Source of the DNA: CAVQMB01 sp963713445
GTDB taxonomy: Bacteria > Pseudomonadota > Gammaproteobacteria > Competibacterales > Competibacteraceae
Length of the DNA: 64,000 bases
Assembly (NCBI GenBank): GCA_963713445.1
Contig: CAVQMB010000007.1
Location: 62,001-126,000 of the forward strand
Direction of reading: 5' to 3'
Positions 63,057 through 64,000 of the stretch are shown piece by piece. The notes under the pieces were generated by a model. It saw only the letters and a program-made list of their open reading frames with translations. It had not been told where the DNA came from and searched no databases. Position numbers and translations under genes: made by a program. Position 1 is the first letter of the stretch, and the number at the start of each line of letters is the position of its first letter.

Positions 63057-64000
63057 TTATCTCACACTAACCCGAATCCGCTGTACCGCGTTGTTCCCCA
63101 TCCCCTGGTAATTCCACGGTGCTTCGTCGGGCTGCACATCCCCTGCGGCGTCGGTTGCCCGGCAGGCGAGTTCGTGTTCACCGGGGCTAGCGTCCCACTC
63201 AAACGACCATCCCCGCCACGCGAAGTCACCAGCGGAGTCGCTGAGTCTCGCTTCCCGCCAGCGGCCGTCCACGGCGACTTCGACCCGCTCGACGGGTCCG
63301 CTGCCCGACCAGGCGCGACCGGCGAGGGTAATATGGCCGGAATCGACGACGCGGTGGCGGGAGAAGAACTCGGGTATTCCCGGCGGAATCATCAGTGCGC
63401 GCACCCTGATCCTCTGAACGGCCTCGCCGGGATCGTCGGCGTCCTTCTGATAGTGATAGGCGACGGCCTGCTGGAAGCCGGCGAAAGGTTCCGTTACGAC
63501 CTCGATCGCGGTCAGCCATTTCACGCTTGTCATGCCGTACCAGCCGGGAACGACCAGGCGCAGCGGGGATCCGTGCTGCGGTTCGAGCGGCCGGCCGTTC
63601 ATCTCGTAGGCGAGCAGCACCTCGGCCCGGGTTGCCTCGGACACTGACAGGCTGCGCGCATAGGTTTGTTCTTCGTCGCCCTGGATGCCGCGGTCGGCGC
63701 CGTGGAACACCACTTCGATCGCCTCGGAATCAAGGCCGGCTTCCTGGAGCAAAGGCCGCAGCGGGGTCCCCGTCCATTCGGCGGTACCGATCGCCTCGCC
63801 CAGCCACGGCACGCTGACGGGGCGCGGGCTCAACAGGCCGCGCTCGTTCCCGGCGCATTCCAGGGTGACTGGTAAGGTTCGCCGGGGCAGTGCGCGGATG
63901 TCGTCTAGGGTCAGTTCCATCGGTGTGCGCAGACGCCCGCCGATTCGAAGGCGCCAGCTCGTGGGGTCTATTTGCGGAATGTCCCAGTGGACGAGGAGAA
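63057..64000 (-). CDS. Sulfite oxidase-type molybdoenzyme, partial at window edge
   Basis: The open frame reaches the window end without a start (it reads HWDIPQIDPTSWRLRIGG upstream of an internal Met at 63920). It shows the Mo-cofactor domain with ligand Cys in VTLECAGNERG, GTAEWTGTPLRPLL and GWYGMTSVKWL, and the C-terminal dimerisation domain (ITLAGRAWSGSGPVERVEVA). Belongs to the SorA/SuoX-like Oxidored_molyb family. Whether a signal peptide exists is beyond the window. Confidence 0.85.
   Translation of the reverse strand, partial: LLVHWDIPQIDPTSWRLRIGGRLRTPMELTLDDIRALPRRTLPVTLECAGNERGLLSPRPVSVPWLGEAIGTAEWTGTPLRPLLQEAGLDSEAIEVVFHGADRGIQGDEEQTYARSLSVSEATRAEVLLAYEMNGRPLEPQHGSPLRLVVPGWYGMTSVKWLTAIEVVTEPFAGFQQAVAYHYQKDADDPGEAVQRIRVRALMIPPGIPEFFSRHRVVDSGHITLAGRAWSGSGPVERVEVAVDGRWREARLSDSAGDFAWRGWSFEWDASPGEHELACRATDAAGDVQPDEAPWNYQGMGNNAVQRIRVSVR

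Overview
The window is GC-rich DNA with bacterial gene architecture: short Shine-Dalgarno-led genes, TGATG/ATGA overlaps and operons. It most likely comes from a member of Pseudomonadota, plausibly a gammaproteobacterium. The basis is the gene families present: pca/pobA aromatic catabolism, glutathione-dependent formaldehyde oxidation, an IPTL-CTERM protein, RAYT transposases, IS91/IS66/IS5/IS256-type remnants, and ccdAB and hipBA modules. I cannot place it to genus. I saw no tRNA, rRNA or CRISPR array.

Layout. (1) 1-6 kb: an ABC exporter preceded by a coupled 32-codon ORF, a membrane sensor histidine kinase, a frameshifted receiver-domain response regulator, and a voltage-sensor-like membrane protein. 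(2) 6-10.4 kb: a carbohydrate/polyol-phosphate cluster made of a HAD phosphatase, a glycerol-1-phosphate dehydrogenase-like enzyme, a wrecked UgpC/MalK-type ATPase and a SorC regulator, followed by a convergent DUF523/DUF1722 gene. (3) 10.7-17.2 kb: a protocatechuate/4-hydroxybenzoate operon (CoA-transferase stub, pcaH, pcaG, frameshifted pcaB, fused pcaL, pobA) plus a MetE-C-like methyltransferase.

(4) 17-42 kb: a mosaic built by mobile elements. The methyltransferase plus an IS91-type transposase is directly duplicated about 5.2 kb downstream, flanking a Fic-protein gene. Pieces of the pca/pob operon recur at 26.9-27.9 kb and 38.2-38.9 kb, each abutting a RAYT element (two nearly identical full copies plus one 3' fragment). 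Between these lie fragments of IS1595, IS66, IS5 and IS91 elements, a secreted beta-helix protein, a MetX-like hydrolase, a membrane protein with a truncated partner, a porin/PstS-like pair, and a GGDEF-EAL pseudogene with about six frame changes. ccdAB and another dead RAYT close the mosaic.

(5) 42-45 kb: a truncated, frameshifted MFS transporter and a frameshifted cation:proton antiporter. (6) 45.3-51.7 kb: intact accessory metabolism, with a LysR regulator, an MttB-family methyltransferase, an FAD/GcvT-type dehydrogenase, and then an IPTL-CTERM beta-helix protein. (7) 51.7-57.7 kb: an IS256 scrap, hipBA with a clear paired operator, a small methyltransferase, an acetolactate-synthase tail, and the formaldehyde-detoxification pair frmA-fghA, followed by a gutted DUF2165 gene. 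(8) 57.9-64 kb: a cytochrome c, the larA-larC-larE-larB operon for nickel-pincer 2-hydroxyacid racemisation, and the C-terminal part of a sulfite-oxidase-type molybdoenzyme running off the window.

How it fits together: 4-hydroxybenzoate would be hydroxylated (PobA), cleaved (PcaHG) and carried to 3-oxoadipate (PcaB, PcaL), but pcaB as written is broken and the CoA-transferase is only a stub. N-methyl compounds would be demethylated by the MttB/FAD-GcvT pair, and any formaldehyde handled by FrmA/FghA. The many single-base frame breaks (response regulator, pcaB, GGDEF-EAL, MFS, antiporter, hipA) could be real decay or read errors; the sequence alone cannot separate these.
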